In this document: positions 14,420 to 15,048 of the stretch, piece after piece
Numbering within the stretch: position 1 is the stretch's first letter
Layout: every line of letters starts with the position of its first letter
Assembly: GCA_002348825.1 (NCBI GenBank)
Contig: DEBN01000052.1
Location: forward strand, 1-15,048
Origin: Gammaproteobacteria bacterium UBA2955
Lineage (GTDB): Bacteria > Pseudomonadota > Gammaproteobacteria > Pseudomonadales > Azotimanducaceae
Direction: 5' to 3'
DNA: 15,048 nt
The notes under the pieces: model-generated
Seen by the model: only the letters and a program-made list of their open reading frames with translations
Database searches by the model: none
What the model was told of the DNA's origin: nothing
Position numbers and translations under genes: made by a program

Positions 14420-14851
14420 CTAGGCTGCATCAAACATCAGTTCCGCCGCAGATAAACCCAGTGACGAGACCATGCCGTTAAAATATTGCGCTTCCATTTC
14501 GTTGACTCGCCCGTCTGCCTCGCATACTTCGGCAATGCCCTGAGCCACCTCGCGCCGATCGTCTAACGACAAATGCTTTGCGGCGCGACTGACAAACTGG
14601 TGCAAGGGCATATTTTCAAAAAGTTGCGACTTTGCGGCAACGTTAACCGCAGCGGCAGAACAATCAGTGCTTGCCACGCGACGCATGATTTCTCGGACTT
14701 TTTCAACCTCAACCTGCTTGACGTTGCTGTCGGCAGCCGCTGTACGGGCTAGGGTGGCAAACATTAAGGCGGTCTTAAGTGCTGCAGTGTTGTGGGTTTT
14801 GGCGAAGTTTTTGAGGGATTTACTAGAAGAGCGGGGAGATGTGAGTTTCAT
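14420..14851 (-). CDS. TerB-like (tellurite-resistance TerB family) protein
   Basis: 143-residue, all-helical, soluble protein resembling the TerB/DUF533 fold. A basic Ser/Lys/Arg-rich start (residues 1-20) precedes the domain. The first acidic-helix repeat is at about 27-60 (A-L-M-F-A-T-L-A-R-T-A-A-A-D and later V-E-K-V-R-E-I-M-R-R-V). The second is at about 100-140 (A-E-V-C-E-A-D-G-R-V-N-E-M-E, then F-N-G-M-V-S-S-L-G-L-S). The E-A-D-G-x-V-x-x-x-E block is the metal-binding-like TerB signature. The start is ATG 14851, with AAGG four bases upstream, rather than TTG 14905. It stands alone, with no terZ, terA, terC, terD or terE visible, so tellurite resistance is not implied; such proteins are often stress or membrane-linked factors of unknown role. 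Confidence 0.75.
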   Translation of the reverse strand: MKLTSPRSSSKSLKNFAKTHNTAALKTALMFATLARTAAADSNVKQVEVEKVREIMRRVASTDCSAAAVNVAAKSQLFENMPLHQFVSRAAKHLSLDDRREVAQGIAEVCEADGRVNEMEAQYFNGMVSSLGLSAAELMFDAA

Positions 14852-15048
14852 TTTACCTTGGTCAGTTAAAGGGATTGCTGGAGCCTGTCTGTCTGGCAGT
14901 GGCAACCGCTCAACTTCAGAACAAAGTGACGGTGCCCGAACCTTTCAAGAGCAGAGGAACGCATTGGAAAGCATCCACTCCCGGGACACAGCAAGAACAG
15001 TGTGCGCCGAGCGTCATCTTTCCAGATGGGTAGAATGGTAACAAAGCA
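14852..15048. other. Upstream region of the TerB-like gene to the window edge
   Basis: About 200 bp with no convincing gene. It should hold the TerB-like promoter; a TTGAAA on the minus strand near 14945 is the best -35 candidate but no good -10 follows at the right spacing. Confidence 0.35.

Noticed and set aside
14187..14423. 78-residue plus-strand frame in the receptor/TerB-like gap
   Set aside because: Arg/Thr/Pro-rich with no recognisable motif, no ribosome site, and it runs into the TerB-like stop on the other strand; treated as chance.
14667..15041. 124-residue plus-strand frame near the right edge
   Set aside because: Mostly antisense to the TerB-like gene, which has a better ribosome site and family match.

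Overview
The window reads as a stretch of a Gram-negative, probably marine or aquatic gammaproteobacterial chromosome. The evidence is a full-length TonB-dependent outer-membrane receptor ending in phenylalanine, a Lrp/AsnC regulator, a DUF6356-type small protein, and dense genes with good Shine-Dalgarno (SD) sites. The lineage is an inference. I see no rRNA, tRNA, CRISPR array, transposase, integrase or long repeat.

Left part (1-8522) looks like one accessory catabolic locus. A GPH-type MFS symporter, cut by the left edge, faces a leftward run of four genes: quinone-oxidoreductase-like MDR, SDR dehydrogenase, two-module VOC protein and alpha/beta hydrolase. These read from 5345 down to 1086. 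A rightward pair, a D-aminoacylase-like amidohydrolase and an acyl-CoA dehydrogenase, diverges from them across only 61 bp (5346-5406). Together they could import a small organic molecule, oxidise and reduce it, hydrolyse a C-N, C-O or C-C bond, and desaturate a CoA thioester. The substrate cannot be read from the sequence. The VOC/hydrolase pair superficially recalls a meta-cleavage module, but the predicted metal site lies in the N-terminal VOC module, not the C-terminal one as in classical extradiol dioxygenases.

Middle (8523-9851) holds an unrecognised 95-residue acidic protein, then a Lrp/AsnC regulator (minus strand) divergent from a DUF6356 protein, separated by an AT-rich control region.

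Right part (9965-14851) has an exported FG-GAP/VCBS protein with seven calcium-loop motifs, predicted to be a seven-bladed propeller. It converges on the TonB-dependent receptor at a strong two-way terminator. The receptor has a corrected TTG start with an ideal SD. Its leader can fold either into a terminator-like hairpin followed by eight U residues or into a competing upstream hairpin, and a 37-bp imperfect inverted repeat overlaps its putative promoter. This candidate attenuator is the most interesting non-coding signal here. A TerB-like protein on the minus strand closes the window.

Four start codons were revised from the longest reading frame: hydrolase ATG 2336, Lrp ATG 9470, receptor TTG 14013 and TerB-like ATG 14851. 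The FG-GAP start was moved to ATG 9965.
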